Notes: generated by a model from the letters alone, not told the origin. A stretch of DNA of 64,000 nt from Flavobacterium sp. 1355 (GCF_017833415.1 NZ_JAFICC010000012.1:1-64000), one strand, 5' to 3'. Shown: positions 17,566 to 26,048, numbered from the stretch's first letter. Program-made: numbers and translations.

Positions 17566-17640
17566 CTTTTTTTGTTTCAGGTTTCAAGTTTCAGGTTCTA
17601 TGCGAACTTGAAACTTGAAACCAAAAAAACTTGAAACTCT
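17566..17640. repeat. Inverted TTTCAAGTTTCAGG intergenic repeat
   Basis: GTTTCAAGTTTCAGGTT at about 17578-17596 is mirrored by AACTTGAAACTTGAAAC further right, followed by another AACTTGAAACT. It forms an imperfect hairpin between tgt and the LptF/G gene. The same GAAAC/GTTTC words recur near 3300-3345, 18900-18920, 32747 and 32876. Confidence 0.55.
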
Positions 17641-17641
17641 T

Positions 17642-18772
17642 TTATAGTCTTTGGCTCATATTTTTAACCATCATTTCTTTCCATGGTCTGAAATCTCCTG
17701 CTAAGATATGTTTTCTTGCTTCACGAACCAACCACATATAAAAACCAAGGTTATGAATTGTAGCAATTTGTTTTCCTAAATATTCGTTGGCTGCAAATAA
17801 GTGACGCAAATAAGCTTTTGAATATTCTGTATCTACAAAAGTATGCCCCATTTCATCGATTGGAGAAAAATCAGCCTCCCATTTTTTATTTTTAATATTG
17901 ATTGTTCCGTTTGACGTAAACAGCATTCCATTTCTGGCATTACGTGTTGGCATTACACAATCAAACATATCAATTCCTAAAGCAATATTTTCCAAAATAT
18001 TAATCGGAGTTCCAACACCCATTAGATAACGGGGCTTATCCTCAGGCAGAATTTCACAAACCACTTCCGTCATTGCATACATTTCTTCAGCAGGCTCCCC
18101 TACTGACAATCCGCCAATTGCATTTCCTTGTTGGCCTGAGTTTGCAATATATTCTGCAGACTGGCGACGAAGATCTTTATAAGTACTTCCCTGAACAATC
18201 GGAAAAAATGTCTGTTCGTATCCGTATTTATAAGGAACTTTCTCCAAATGATTAATACAACGGTCCAGCCAGCGATGTGTCATATGCATTGAGCGTTGTG
18301 CGTATCTGTAATCGCAAGGATAAGGCGTACATTCATCAAAAGCCATGATAATATCAGCTCCAATTGTACGTTGAATTTCCATTACATTTTCAGGTGTAAA
18401 AAAGTGATAAGAACCATCAATATGCGATTTAAACTTCACTCCTTCTTCTTTAATTTTTCGATTGCTCGAAAGCGAATACACCTGATACCCGCCAGAATCC
18501 GTCAAAATATTACGATCCCAGTTCATAAATTTATGCAGTCCACCGGCCTTTTCAAGGATTTCTGTCTGCGGACGTAAATATAAATGGTAGGTATTTCCCA
18601 GAATGATATCCGGATTAATATCTTCTTTCAGCTCTCTTTGATGAACACCTTTTACTGATGCAACGGTACCAACAGGCATAAAAATAGGCGTTTCAATTAC
18701 GCCGTGATCTGTAGTAATACTTCCCGCTCTTGCTTTCGACTGCGGATCTTTTTGTAATAAATCAAACTTCAT
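17642..18772 (-). CDS. tgt: Queuine tRNA-ribosyltransferase
   Basis: A 376-residue TIM-barrel enzyme that exchanges guanine-34 for preQ1 in tRNAs with GUN anticodons. Visible motifs are FMPVGTVASVKGV, the catalytic Asp in LTDSGGYQVYSL, FDECTPYP, and the second catalytic Asp in GIDMFDCVMPTRNARNG. The usual zinc-binding CxCxxC cluster is absent from the C-terminal region, which reads HLFAANEYLGKQIATIHNLG. I use ATG 18772 (MKFDLLQKDPQSKARAG), because the longer frame to 18808 runs through a likely promoter and lacks homology. Confidence 0.95.
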   Translation of the reverse strand: MKFDLLQKDPQSKARAGSITTDHGVIETPIFMPVGTVASVKGVHQRELKEDINPDIILGNTYHLYLRPQTEILEKAGGLHKFMNWDRNILTDSGGYQVYSLSSNRKIKEEGVKFKSHIDGSYHFFTPENVMEIQRTIGADIIMAFDECTPYPCDYRYAQRSMHMTHRWLDRCINHLEKVPYKYGYEQTFFPIVQGSTYKDLRRQSAEYIANSGQQGNAIGGLSVGEPAEEMYAMTEVVCEILPEDKPRYLMGVGTPINILENIALGIDMFDCVMPTRNARNGMLFTSNGTINIKNKKWEADFSPIDEMGHTFVDTEYSKAYLRHLFAANEYLGKQIATIHNLGFYMWLVREARKHILAGDFRPWKEMMVKNMSQRL

Positions 18773-18805
18773 CTGTTTCTTTTTTCTCCCGATTGTTCGG
18801 GACGG

Positions 18806-18835
18806 CAAAGATAAGCTAATTTAAGGGAAATTTAA
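18806..18835 (-). promoter_or_regulatory. tgt promoter
   Basis: On the minus strand TATCTTTG (18806-18813) is a perfect -7 element, while the -33 region is T-rich without an exact TTG. The short hairpin CCCGA-TTGT-TCGGG (18788-18801) falls in the leader. Confidence 0.45.
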
Positions 18836-19187
18836 TTAATTAGGTAATTTGTCAATTAGAAAATTAGATAATACCTAAACAGTCCTAAAAGCGAACCTGT
18901 AACTTGAAACATGAAACAAAAACTTCTAACTTTTAACTTCTCACTTTCTTTTGGGCGTTCCCTACGGTCGGGCTATCCGCTGCAAGTCCTCGCACTTCCT
19001 TCGTCAGGCTGTGGGCTTTTCACTTCTATCCCTAACGCAAAGATGCGACGGCACTTCGATAAAATATAAATAGACTAATGTAAAAGTTACAATAACGACA
19101 GTAATAAAGTATAACATAACAACAATACTAATTTGCTAATTTTAGACTATATAATTAGGTAATAATATCAATTAAAATATAGAAATC
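18814..19187. other. Non-coding interval with dispersed repeats
   Basis: No gene is visible. It contains AT-rich imperfect repeats (AATTAGGTAATTTGTCAATT and relatives), GAAAC and TTCTAACTTTTAACTTC words near 18900-18945, then copy 2 of the dispersed hairpin element. The rest, from about 19045 to 19187, is plain AT-rich sequence that should hold the promoter of the next gene, though I find no good TAnnTTTG match. Confidence 0.6.
18953..19040 (-). repeat. Dispersed repeat, copy 2
   Basis: Read on the minus strand it begins GGGATAGAAGTGAAAA and continues to TTGCAGCGGATAGC, the same end motifs as the element at 451-537. The interior is different and GC-richer (GCCTGACGAAGGAAGTGC) and does not form the long perfect stem seen in copy 1. 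Confidence 0.65.
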
Positions 19188-19496
19188 ATGATAAATTCAG
19201 AAAATAAAAACACGACCACTGAAGAGCGAATTGAAAGAAATCTTGATAATTTGGATTATCCTGCAAACGAAGACATTTATAATCAGGAAGAAAAACTGGA
19301 GGATATAGATCCTGAAGGAATTTCAGGCGAAAGAATAGTCATTAACAACGACAATTATGATAATGAATGGAAACAAAACAGCGACAAACTAGGAAATGAT
19401 TTAGACATTCCAGGCGCTGAACTTGATGATGAGCTGGAAGATATTGGTTCCGAAGATGAAGAAAATAATTTTTACAGCGACGCAGATACAGAATAA
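19188..19496 (+). CDS. Small acidic hypothetical protein
   Basis: A 102-residue protein of unknown function, very rich in Asp, Glu and Asn with almost no hydrophobic core. It includes NLDNLDYPANEDIYNQEEKL and ends ELDDELEDIGSEDEENNFYS. It is probably soluble and disordered. It stands alone, with repeats on its left and an inverted repeat on its right. Similar short acidic proteins are frequent in flavobacteria; I cannot give a role. Confidence 0.65.
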   Translation: MINSENKNTTTEERIERNLDNLDYPANEDIYNQEEKLEDIDPEGISGERIVINNDNYDNEWKQNSDKLGNDLDIPGAELDDELEDIGSEDEENNFYSDADTE

Positions 19497-19521
19497 CCCT
19501 TTTTTGCCACAAATTTCATTT

Positions 19522-19578
19522 TTGCCCTGGATTAAGATTAATAAAGATTTAAATCAAATTAATTTTAATCCAGGGCAA
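19522..19578. terminator. Long inverted repeat, possible terminator
   Basis: TTGCCCTGGATTAA (19522-19535) and TTAATCCAGGGCAA (19565-19578) are perfect 14-nt complements separated by 29 AT-rich bases. It follows the acidic protein gene. There is no strong U tract, so it may be a dispersed repeat rather than a dedicated terminator. Confidence 0.5.
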
Positions 19579-19674
19579 CTTTCATTAAGTACTTATTAGG
19601 TTTATTTTTTTTTCTACATCAATAAAAAAAGAAGCATAATTTAACAATTACAGCAAACTAAAGCAAAAAATCAT

Positions 19675-19705
19675 TTGCCTTACCGCAAAATAAAATTTAC
19701 TTTTG
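19675..19705 (+). promoter_or_regulatory. Transketolase promoter
   Basis: TTG (19675-19677), 20 nt, then TACTTTTG (19698-19705) closely match the Bacteroidota consensus. The ATG follows 25 nt later. Confidence 0.65.
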
Positions 19706-19730
19706 CTTCAGTTTAACTTTTACAAATAAA

Positions 19731-20582
19731 ATGAAGCCTAACACACAACAATTAAGCGATTTAACTATCCAAGTAAGAAGAGATATTCTTCGTATGGTAC
19801 ATGCTGTCAACTCAGGTCACCCAGGTGGATCACTAGGTTGTACTGAATTTTTGGTAACATTATACCAAAATATAATGGACCGTAAAGAAGGTTTTGATAT
19901 GGACGGAATCGGAGAAGATATTTTTTTCCTTTCAAATGGTCATATTTCTCCAGTTTTTTATAGCGTACTAGCACGTAGCGGATATTTCCCAATTTCAGAA
20001 TTGGCAACTTTCAGATTATTAAATTCTCGTTTACAGGGACATCCTACAACTCACGAAGGTTTACCTGGTGTTCGTATAGCTTCTGGTTCATTAGGACAAG
20101 GTTTATCGGTTGCCCTTGGTGCTGCTCAGGCTAAAAAATTAAATGGAGACAAACATTTAGTTTTTACATTACACGGAGATGGTGAATTACAAGAAGGTCA
20201 AAACTGGGAAGCTATCATGTATGCTTCTGCAAAAAAAGTGGACAATATCATCGCAACAGTTGATGTTAATGGAAAACAAATTGACGGAACAACTGACGAA
20301 GTTTTGGCAATGGGAAGCCTGCGTGCAAAATTTGAAGCTTTTGACTGGGATGTTATAGAAATTGCCCAAGGAAATAATATCGATGCTATAATTGCAGGTC
20401 TGACTGACGCTAAATCGAGAACAGGAAAAGGAAAACCGGTTTGTATTTTATTACATACTGAAATGGGTAATGGTGTTGACTTTATGATGCATACACACGC
20501 TTGGCACGGAAAAGCGCCAAACAATGATCAGTTAACAGCTGCGTTGGCTCAAAATTATTCTGCAGATCAAATCGATTATTAA
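19731..20582 (+). CDS. Transketolase, N-terminal subunit
   Basis: A 283-residue thiamine-diphosphate-binding half of a split transketolase, which moves two-carbon ketol units in the pentose phosphate pathway. It shows GHPGGSLGCTEFLVTLY, GSLGQGLSVALGAA and the ThDP/metal motif beginning HGDGELQEGQNWEA. The C-terminal half is encoded 77 bp downstream. Split transketolases are a known arrangement, so this is not a frameshift: both genes have their own start and normal ends. Confidence 0.93.
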   Translation: MKPNTQQLSDLTIQVRRDILRMVHAVNSGHPGGSLGCTEFLVTLYQNIMDRKEGFDMDGIGEDIFFLSNGHISPVFYSVLARSGYFPISELATFRLLNSRLQGHPTTHEGLPGVRIASGSLGQGLSVALGAAQAKKLNGDKHLVFTLHGDGELQEGQNWEAIMYASAKKVDNIIATVDVNGKQIDGTTDEVLAMGSLRAKFEAFDWDVIEIAQGNNIDAIIAGLTDAKSRTGKGKPVCILLHTEMGNGVDFMMHTHAWHGKAPNNDQLTAALAQNYSADQIDY

Positions 20583-20659
20583 AAAGCGTTCAGTCTCAGT
20601 GAAAGTTTCACTTTAGAAACTTAACCACTTAGAAACTTAGCATCTCATAAAAGACAAAA

Positions 20660-21613
20660 ATGAAAAAATATACAAATACAGGAAGTAAAGATACTCGTTC
20701 AGGTTTTGGAGCGGGAATGACTGAACTAGGTCAAAAAAATGAAAATGTTGTTGCATTATGTGCAGATTTAATTGGATCATTAAAATTTGATGATTTTAAA
20801 AAAAATCATCCGGAACGCTTTTTTCAAATCGGAATCGCAGAAGCTAATATGATCGGTATTGCTGCAGGTTTAACAATTGGAGGAAAAATTCCTTTTACAG
20901 GAACTTTCGCTAACTTTTCTACAGGAAGAGTTTACGATCAAATTCGTCAATCTGTTGCTTACTCTGATAAAAACGTAAAAATCTGTGCTTCTCATGCTGG
21001 TTTAACACTTGGAGAAGACGGAGCAACACACCAGATCTTAGAAGATATTGGTTTAATGAAAATGTTACCAGGAATGACTGTAATCAATACTTGTGATTAC
21101 AATCAGACTAAAGCTGCTACTTTAGCATTAGCTGATCACCATGGCCCTGCTTATCTACGTTTCGGACGTCCGGTTGTGCCTAACTTCACTCCAGCAGACG
21201 AACCATTCGTAATCGGAAAAGCAATTTTATTAAACGAAGGAACTGACGTAACTATTGTTGCAACAGGACATTTAGTCTGGGAAGCTCTTATTGCTGCCGA
21301 AGCACTTGAAGCAAAAGGAATCTCTGCCGAGGTAATCAACATTCACACTATTAAACCACTTGACGAAGAAGCAATTCTTAAATCATTGGCAAAAACAAAA
21401 TGTGTTGTAACTGCAGAAGAGCATAACATTCTTGGAGGTCTTGGAGAAAGTGTTTCAAGAGTATTAGCTTTAAACACTCCGGCTCCACAAGAGTTTGTAG
21501 CTGTAAACGATAGCTTTGGTGAATCTGGAACTCCAGAGCAATTAATGGACAAATACAAACTAAACAATCAGGCAATTGTTGAAGCTGTAGAAAGAGTAAT
21601 CAAAAGAAAATAA
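20660..21613 (+). CDS. Transketolase, C-terminal subunit
   Basis: A 317-residue partner of the preceding gene, containing the pyrimidine-binding domain (about 5-170; FFQIGIAEANMIGIAAGL with the catalytic Glu) and the transketolase C-terminal domain (about 185-310; ATGHLVWEALIAAEAL). The two subunits should assemble into an active heterotetramer. A strong terminator follows. The gap from the N-terminal gene carries two copies of a TTAGAAACTTA word. Confidence 0.93.
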   Translation: MKKYTNTGSKDTRSGFGAGMTELGQKNENVVALCADLIGSLKFDDFKKNHPERFFQIGIAEANMIGIAAGLTIGGKIPFTGTFANFSTGRVYDQIRQSVAYSDKNVKICASHAGLTLGEDGATHQILEDIGLMKMLPGMTVINTCDYNQTKAATLALADHHGPAYLRFGRPVVPNFTPADEPFVIGKAILLNEGTDVTIVATGHLVWEALIAAEALEAKGISAEVINIHTIKPLDEEAILKSLAKTKCVVTAEEHNILGGLGESVSRVLALNTPAPQEFVAVNDSFGESGTPEQLMDKYKLNNQAIVEAVERVIKRK

Positions 21614-21632
21614 TTTCATTTTTCTTACTTAT

Positions 21633-21667
21633 AAAAAAACCTCGAAATTGAATTTCGAGGTTTTTTC
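21633..21667. terminator. Bidirectional terminator between transketolase and FKBP genes
   Basis: AAAAAACCTCGAAATT pairs with AATTTCGAGGTTTTTT with a minimal loop, flanked by A and T runs. It serves the convergent genes on both sides. Confidence 0.9.
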
Positions 21668-21672
21668 TTTTA

Positions 21673-22809
21673 TTAATAACCAGTACCGGAATGAATAGTT
21701 TTATCAAGATGTAATCTTAATCTGGAAGGATCTTCATAATCCTCTTTCGTTCCAGTTTTTGGATTTGTTGCAGATTCCGGCTTTGTAGGATCAACAAGTG
21801 GTCCTGTAAATTTCCTAGGGATACCACGCGTTTCTGTTTCGTCAACATTTGGAGTTTTTGGATTATCTGCAATTGGGTCAAACGGATAATATTTACTTAT
21901 TCCATAATTAATTCCGTTTACAATACCTACCTCTCCTGCTGGTTTTGTAATTTCATAAAAAGTTGTATATCCATCACCATCATCATCAACATCTATAAAA
22001 TCTGCTATTTTATCTCCATCTGTATCATCAAACAGGTTAGTCGGCGGGTTTGGATATTTTTCAGTATTTCTAAAATCATACAGGTAGCCGTCTTTATTTA
22101 GGTCTTCTTCAAAATCATAAACACCGTCAAAATCATGATCTAATCTTTGAAGATCATATAATTTAAAACTAAATACCAATGGAGAGTAAGCTGGAATATC
22201 ATCTTGTGCAGTACCATAATATCCTAGTCCTGATGGTAAAAACATTACTCCTGCACCATAATTATCATATGTGATTACACCACTATTACTTGTTGTAGAA
22301 GTTCCAGTCTTAAATTGAGGGAAAATTTCTGACCATCCTTCGATTACTGATGTAGCTAAATAAGGCTCTAAATTAAAAGTCCTTGCCACTCCATAAGATG
22401 TATCAAAATATTCAGTTGCATTTAATAAATTACCTGTATAAGAAGCAGAAATTTTATCATAATTACAAGGTGATTGTCCTGTTCCTTTTCTCAAAGTAAG
22501 ATAATATACTTTATAATTTACATCATCACTATACACATCTCTGGATTGTAAAGGATAATCAGTTTGATCCCATATAGATATTTGTGTTCCTCCTGCAGGG
22601 ATTTTAGCAATTGTAATATCAAAATTAGCAGTGACTTCTTTAATATAATTTGTTTTTAAATATTTGACAATCGAATCATTATCTGCTTTATACTGCTCTT
22701 TATAATCTCTTAGAGGAACTACCACAACATCATCATCGTCATCCTTATTACAAGAAACTATAGCAATACCTGCCAATAATAAAATAAAATAATATTTAAA
22801 TTTGTTCAT
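21673..22809 (-). CDS. FKBP-type peptidyl-prolyl isomerase lipoprotein with calcium-binding repeats
   Basis: A 378-residue lipoprotein. The signal peptide ends at C20 and is followed by NKDDDDD, which fits the K-(D/E)2 export signal that sends Bacteroidota lipoproteins to the cell surface. An FKBP-like domain lies at about 100-225 (SASYTGNLLNATEYFDTS, SPLVFSFKLYDL). After it come thrombospondin type 3-like Asp-rich turns (DHDFDGVYDFEEDLNKDG and DDTDGDKIADFIDVDDDGDG). It may fold proteins at the envelope. Several FKBP active-site aromatics are not evident, so catalysis is uncertain. Confidence 0.85.
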   Translation of the reverse strand: MNKFKYYFILLLAGIAIVSCNKDDDDDVVVVPLRDYKEQYKADNDSIVKYLKTNYIKEVTANFDITIAKIPAGGTQISIWDQTDYPLQSRDVYSDDVNYKVYYLTLRKGTGQSPCNYDKISASYTGNLLNATEYFDTSYGVARTFNLEPYLATSVIEGWSEIFPQFKTGTSTTSNSGVITYDNYGAGVMFLPSGLGYYGTAQDDIPAYSPLVFSFKLYDLQRLDHDFDGVYDFEEDLNKDGYLYDFRNTEKYPNPPTNLFDDTDGDKIADFIDVDDDGDGYTTFYEITKPAGEVGIVNGINYGISKYYPFDPIADNPKTPNVDETETRGIPRKFTGPLVDPTKPESATNPKTGTKEDYEDPSRLRLHLDKTIHSGTGY

Positions 22810-22888
22810 TATTCTTAATTTTTTAGGTGCGCAAGATACAATATTGATTTATTTTTGTAAAGATTTTAACTTCTATTTTAGAAAAATT

Positions 22889-23278
22889 ATGAGAATAGAT
22901 AAATACTTATGGTGCGTGCGTTATTATAAAACCAGAAACATGGTTACTGAGGCCTGCAAAAAGAACCATATTACCGTAAATGGGCAGGTTGCCAAACCAT
23001 CAAAAGAGGTTTTTCCAACTGACAAAATTACCTTTAGAAAAGATCAGATTACGCAAATTATAACCGTTTTGGATATTCCCGAAAGTCGCGTTGGAGCAAA
23101 ACTTGTCGATATTTATCGAAAAAACGAAACACCCGCAGAAGCTTATGCACATTTAGAACTATTAAAGTTATCTAAAGAACACTACCGTAAAAGCGGAACG
23201 GGAAGACCAACTAAAAAAGACCGAAGAGATATTGACGAGTACGGAAATGATATAATTGATGAAGATGAGACGGAATAA
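22889..23278 (+). CDS. S4-domain RNA-binding protein (HslR/Hsp15-like)
   Basis: A 129-residue protein with an N-terminal S4 fold, MRIDKYLWCVRYYKTRN, followed by NHITVNGQVAKPSKEV, as in Hsp15, which binds free 50S subunits carrying nascent chains. The C-terminus is charged, with YRKSGTGRPTKKDRRDIDE. I take ATG 22889 because the longer frame (from 22802) adds 29 residues with no homology that would overlap the divergent lipoprotein gene. Confidence 0.9.
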   Translation: MRIDKYLWCVRYYKTRNMVTEACKKNHITVNGQVAKPSKEVFPTDKITFRKDQITQIITVLDIPESRVGAKLVDIYRKNETPAEAYAHLELLKLSKEHYRKSGTGRPTKKDRRDIDEYGNDIIDEDETE

Positions 23279-23279
23279 A

Positions 23280-23376
23280 ATTCAAAAATTTCAAAAATTA
23301 AATTCCAAATTCCAAAAAGCTAAAATAAACCTCAACATTGGAATTTGGAATTTTTATATATTGGAATTTCAAAACC
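23280..23376. repeat. Inverted AAATTCCAAATTCC repeat
   Basis: AAATTCCAAATTCCAA near 23299-23314 is mirrored by TTGGAATTTGGAATTT near 23338-23353, giving a 16-bp stem, and TTGGAATTTC recurs at 23361. A related AAATTCCAAATT sequence stands at about 53609-53635. This is intergenic and non-coding. Confidence 0.6.
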
Positions 23377-23406
23377 TAAATTTGTACTTTAGCAAAAAAT
23401 AAAATC

Positions 23407-23907
23407 ATGAACAAAAATATCATCTTAACGAATCAGGAAATCGAACACAAAATAAAACGTATCGCATACCAAATTTACGAGACTTTTGTTGATGAAGAAG
23501 AAGTTGTGATTGCTGGTATTGCTACAAACGGTTCTGTTTTTGCTCAAAAAATCGCAGCTGCCCTAGAAAACATTTCAACACTTAAAGTATCTATATGCGA
23601 AGTCAGGGTTGACAAGCAAAATCCTCAATTACCTGTACAAACTTCTTTAACAAAAGAAGAATATTCAAATAAGGGATTAGTGCTTGTTGATGATGTATTA
23701 AACTCCGGTACCACATTAATATATGCAGTACGTCATTTCTTAGACGTTCCGCTTAAGAAATTCAAAACCGCAGTACTTGTAGACCGAAATCATAAAAAAT
23801 ACCCTGTAAAGGCCGATTTTAAAGGAATATCGCTTTCAACATCATTATTAGAGCATGTTCAGGTGATATTTGATGAAAATGGCGACAACTATGCTTTCTT
23901 AAGTTAG
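23407..23907 (+). CDS. PyrR-like phosphoribosyltransferase
   Basis: A 166-residue type I phosphoribosyltransferase. The PRPP-binding loop is LVLVDDVLNSGTTL and there is an upstream IAGIATNGSVFAQKIAA loop. It resembles PyrR uracil phosphoribosyltransferases, but a regulatory role in pyrimidine synthesis is not shown: no pyr genes or attenuator lie nearby. The substrate base is therefore uncertain. Its 3' end overlaps the convergent aroK gene by 4 bp. Confidence 0.85.
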   Translation: MNKNIILTNQEIEHKIKRIAYQIYETFVDEEEVVIAGIATNGSVFAQKIAAALENISTLKVSICEVRVDKQNPQLPVQTSLTKEEYSNKGLVLVDDVLNSGTTLIYAVRHFLDVPLKKFKTAVLVDRNHKKYPVKADFKGISLSTSLLEHVQVIFDENGDNYAFLS

Positions 23908-24422
23908 GCCAAAATTGCCAAAATATCCTGAACCGTATCTTCAACAGTTTTGTCATCAACCGAAACTTTGTACTTGGCGTTGTTATAATAAAAACTTCTG
24001 TCAAACAAATGTTTTGCAATAAACTCTTTCATTTCCTCTTCATTCATATTAGCAATAAGAGGCCGCTTGCTTTTATTATTAACCAGTCTGTTAAATAACG
24101 TTTCTATTGAAGCTTTTAAATAAATCGAAGTAACATCTTCTTTTTGCAATAATTCATGATTATTTGCATAACAAGGTGTTCCTCCACCCAAACCAATTAT
24201 ATTATTTTCTGGAGACTGAAGTAATTCTACAAAAATTTCGTGTTCTAATTTTCGAAAATAAACTTCTCCGTGTTGCTCAAAAATTTCATTTATCGACAAA
24301 TTTGCTTTTTTTTCGATGCATTTATCCAAATCAAGAAACGGAATATTTGTAATTTTTGACAAATTTTGGGCGATTGTTGACTTTCCGCAACCCATATAAC
24401 CTAATAAGACAATTTTTTTCAT
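23904..24422 (-). CDS. aroK: Shikimate kinase
   Basis: A 172-residue P-loop kinase that phosphorylates shikimate at the 3-OH in aromatic amino acid synthesis. It has Walker A G8-YMGCGKS, the shikimate-binding DLDKCIE segment, GLGGGTPC with the binding Gly-Gly-Gly, and a lid region KSKRPLIANM. Length is normal. Neighbours are not aromatic-pathway genes. Confidence 0.95.
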   Translation of the reverse strand: MKKIVLLGYMGCGKSTIAQNLSKITNIPFLDLDKCIEKKANLSINEIFEQHGEVYFRKLEHEIFVELLQSPENNIIGLGGGTPCYANNHELLQKEDVTSIYLKASIETLFNRLVNNKSKRPLIANMNEEEMKEFIAKHLFDRSFYYNNAKYKVSVDDKTVEDTVQDILAILA

Positions 24423-24493
24423 TTTAATAAAACCTTATAAACTAAGACGTTGAGAACTTTTCTCAAAAAAAGACAAATTTATAATAAAAATGC

Positions 24494-24525
24494 TTGGAAA
24501 CTTCGAAAATAACTCCTTATATTTG
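24494..24525 (+). promoter_or_regulatory. tRNA operon promoter
   Basis: TTG (24494-24496), 21 nt, then TATATTTG (24518-24525) followed by CACCCGC, the same initiation-region string as the leftward promoter at 156-185. The first tRNA begins 24 nt later. Confidence 0.65.
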
Positions 24526-24548
24526 CACCCGCATTCAAGAAATTAAAT

Positions 24549-24621
24549 GACTCGATAGCTCAGTCGGTAGAGCACATCACTTTTAATGATGGGGTCCTGG
24601 GTTCGAGCCCCAGTCGGGTCA
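24549..24621 (+). tRNA. tRNA-Lys (anticodon TTT), copy 1
   Basis: A 73-nt cloverleaf. The acceptor GACTCGA pairs with TCGGGTC (one G-U) and the discriminator is A. The anticodon stem CATCA/TGATG encloses loop CTTTTAA, with TTT in the middle. The T-arm contains GGTTCGAGCCC. CCA is not encoded. An identical copy follows after a 40-bp gap. Confidence 0.97.
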
Positions 24622-24661
24622 CAAATTTTGTGATAAACAAATTAAATTTCTTGATAGCAAT

Positions 24662-24734
24662 GACTCGATAGCTCAGTCGGTAGAGCACATCACTTTTAAT
24701 GATGGGGTCCTGGGTTCGAGCCCCAGTCGGGTCA
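24662..24734 (+). tRNA. tRNA-Lys (anticodon TTT), copy 2
   Basis: All 73 nt are identical to copy 1, indicating a recent duplication or gene conversion. It is followed by a hairpin with a T tract (24736-24768) that may end or punctuate the transcript before tRNA-Leu. Confidence 0.97.
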
Positions 24735-24735
24735 C

Positions 24736-24768
24736 AAAGGTCGAGTAATTTATTACTTGACCTTTTTT
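24736..24768 (+). terminator. Hairpin with T tract after the tRNA-Lys pair
   Basis: AAAGGTCGAGTAA pairs with TTACTTGACCTTT (one G-U) around a 4-nt loop and runs into TTTTTT. It lies between tRNA-Lys and tRNA-Leu, so tRNA-Leu may depend on read-through or on its own promoter. Confidence 0.75.
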
Positions 24769-24774
24769 ATTTTA

Positions 24775-24857
24775 GGCCATGTGGAGAAACGGTAGACTCG
24801 CCATCTTGAGGGGGTGGTGCTCGCAAGGGCGTGAGGGTTCAAATCCCTCCATGGTCA
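24775..24857 (+). tRNA. tRNA-Leu (anticodon GAG)
   Basis: An 83-nt class II tRNA with a long variable arm. The acceptor GGCCATG pairs with CATGGTC (one G-U) and the discriminator is A. Anticodon stem CCATC/GGTGG (one G-U) encloses loop TTGAGGG, with anticodon GAG. The variable arm is TGCTCGCAAGGGCG and the T-arm contains GGTTCAAATCC. CCA is not encoded. Confidence 0.95.
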
Positions 24858-24867
24858 CTATAAAAAT

Positions 24868-24903
24868 AAAAAGCCTGCAAAATTTAAATTTTGCAGGCTT
24901 TTT
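24868..24903. terminator. Strong terminator after tRNA-Leu
   Basis: AAAAAGCCTGCAAAATTT is followed directly by its complement AAATTTTGCAGGCTTTTT, forming a long stem with A and T flanks. It can act in both directions. Confidence 0.9.
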
Positions 24904-24966
24904 ATTTAAATTTTTTCAATTCCTCACAGACTTTTTTTCCAATAAAAAATCATAAAAATCTCAATT

Positions 24967-25158
24967 TTATTTTTCAGATTGTTTTTTAGAATTTTTAACC
25001 AGATAGTAAACAGAGAACACAAAAACAACTAAATAAACAATCGCCAGTGCTGGCTTCTCAAACTTTAAATTTTCAAAGTCAAATTGCTTATACAATGTTA
25101 TACCTAAAATGATAGCTATAACCCAAAAAACAAATAATAGTGGTTTTTTACTTTCCAT
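24967..25158 (-). CDS. Small membrane protein, unknown function
   Basis: A 63-residue protein with two hydrophobic segments (about 6-23 and 38-54) separated by a polar stretch (KQFDFENLKFEKP) and a Lys-rich C-terminus. It is predicted to be an inner-membrane hairpin with both ends inside. I recognise no family. It is isolated, with non-coding sequence on both sides. Confidence 0.6.
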   Translation of the reverse strand: MESKKPLLFVFWVIAIILGITLYKQFDFENLKFEKPALAIVYLVVFVFSVYYLVKNSKKQSEK

Positions 25159-25418
25159 AGTTCTAATGTTTTATAGGTGAATCAATATTATTACAATTTC
25201 AAAAGGCAAAATATCGTTCGGGGCATACAACGAATATATGAAATTATTATACTAAAAGTTTATTTGCCTTAGAATTTCAATCCATAGAATACTTTGGGGC
25301 TTCACCATTTTTTTTAAAAATCTTCTAACCAAAATTTCATAAAAGAATTTCTCTCACAAATAAATCTTTCATAAATTCGTCTGGAAATTAATTAACCCTA
25401 CTAATCCCAAATTAGTTT

Positions 25419-25919
25419 ATGAAAAACCTACTACTAGTATCATTTTTAATGATTACCTGCCTTACATGGGCACAATCTGCAACAGCTTATTTTGACAAAG
25501 CGATGAAAAAGGCTGAAGCCGGAAATACAAAAGGTGCCATTCTTGATTACACAAAAGCGATTAAAATGAATTCTCATTTTGTAGAAGCGTATCAAAACAG
25601 AGGCGTAGCAAAATACAAACTCAACGATCTACAAGGAGCTCTTGCTGATTTTACTAAAGCAATCGAATTAGACACAATGAATTCAGATGCATTTACAGGA
25701 AGAGCAAATGTTAACTACAAATTAATGAATTACGATGCCGCCATCGAAGATTGCTCCTATTGTCTTATGATGAATCCCAAAGATTACATAGCCCTAAACT
25801 TAAGAGGCCTTTGCTACAACAAAATAGGAGACAAAAAGAAATCCTGCAAAGACTTCACACAAGCTATAGAATTAGGAAGCCAAAGCGCTATAAAAAACAG
25901 GGCAACTTTCTGTAAATAA
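25419..25919 (+). CDS. Exported TPR protein
   Basis: A 166-residue protein with an N-terminal signal peptide (about 1-18, ending TWAQ). The remainder is about four tetratricopeptide repeats, with recurring units such as GAILDYTKAIKMNSHFVEAY, then GALADFTKAIELDT. It is probably a periplasmic adaptor for protein-protein interaction, and the partner is unknown. It stands alone before a clear terminator. Confidence 0.85.
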   Translation: MKNLLLVSFLMITCLTWAQSATAYFDKAMKKAEAGNTKGAILDYTKAIKMNSHFVEAYQNRGVAKYKLNDLQGALADFTKAIELDTMNSDAFTGRANVNYKLMNYDAAIEDCSYCLMMNPKDYIALNLRGLCYNKIGDKKKSCKDFTQAIELGSQSAIKNRATFCK

Positions 25920-25942
25920 AAAGCATACTCAAAATTAAAAGT

Positions 25943-25983
25943 AAGCAATCTGCAAAATCTAGATCTTGCAGATTGCTTTTTTC
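25943..25983 (+). terminator. Terminator after the TPR gene
   Basis: AAGCAATCTGCAA (25943-25955) pairs with TTGCAGATTGCTT (25966-25978) and is followed by a T tract. Confidence 0.9.
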
Positions 25984-26048
25984 GTTAATGACAATACAAA
26001 ATCCTATATCAAAGATATTGCTACATTTGCTCTTTAAAACATATTTTA

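Noticed and set aside
18773-18808. Longer tgt start giving MPSRTIGRKKKQ
   Set aside because: The extension overlaps a TATCTTTG promoter element and a leader hairpin and has no family similarity.
19731-21613. Frameshifted transketolase gene
   Set aside because: The two halves have separate starts, normal ends and a 77-bp gap; split transketolase is a known natural form.
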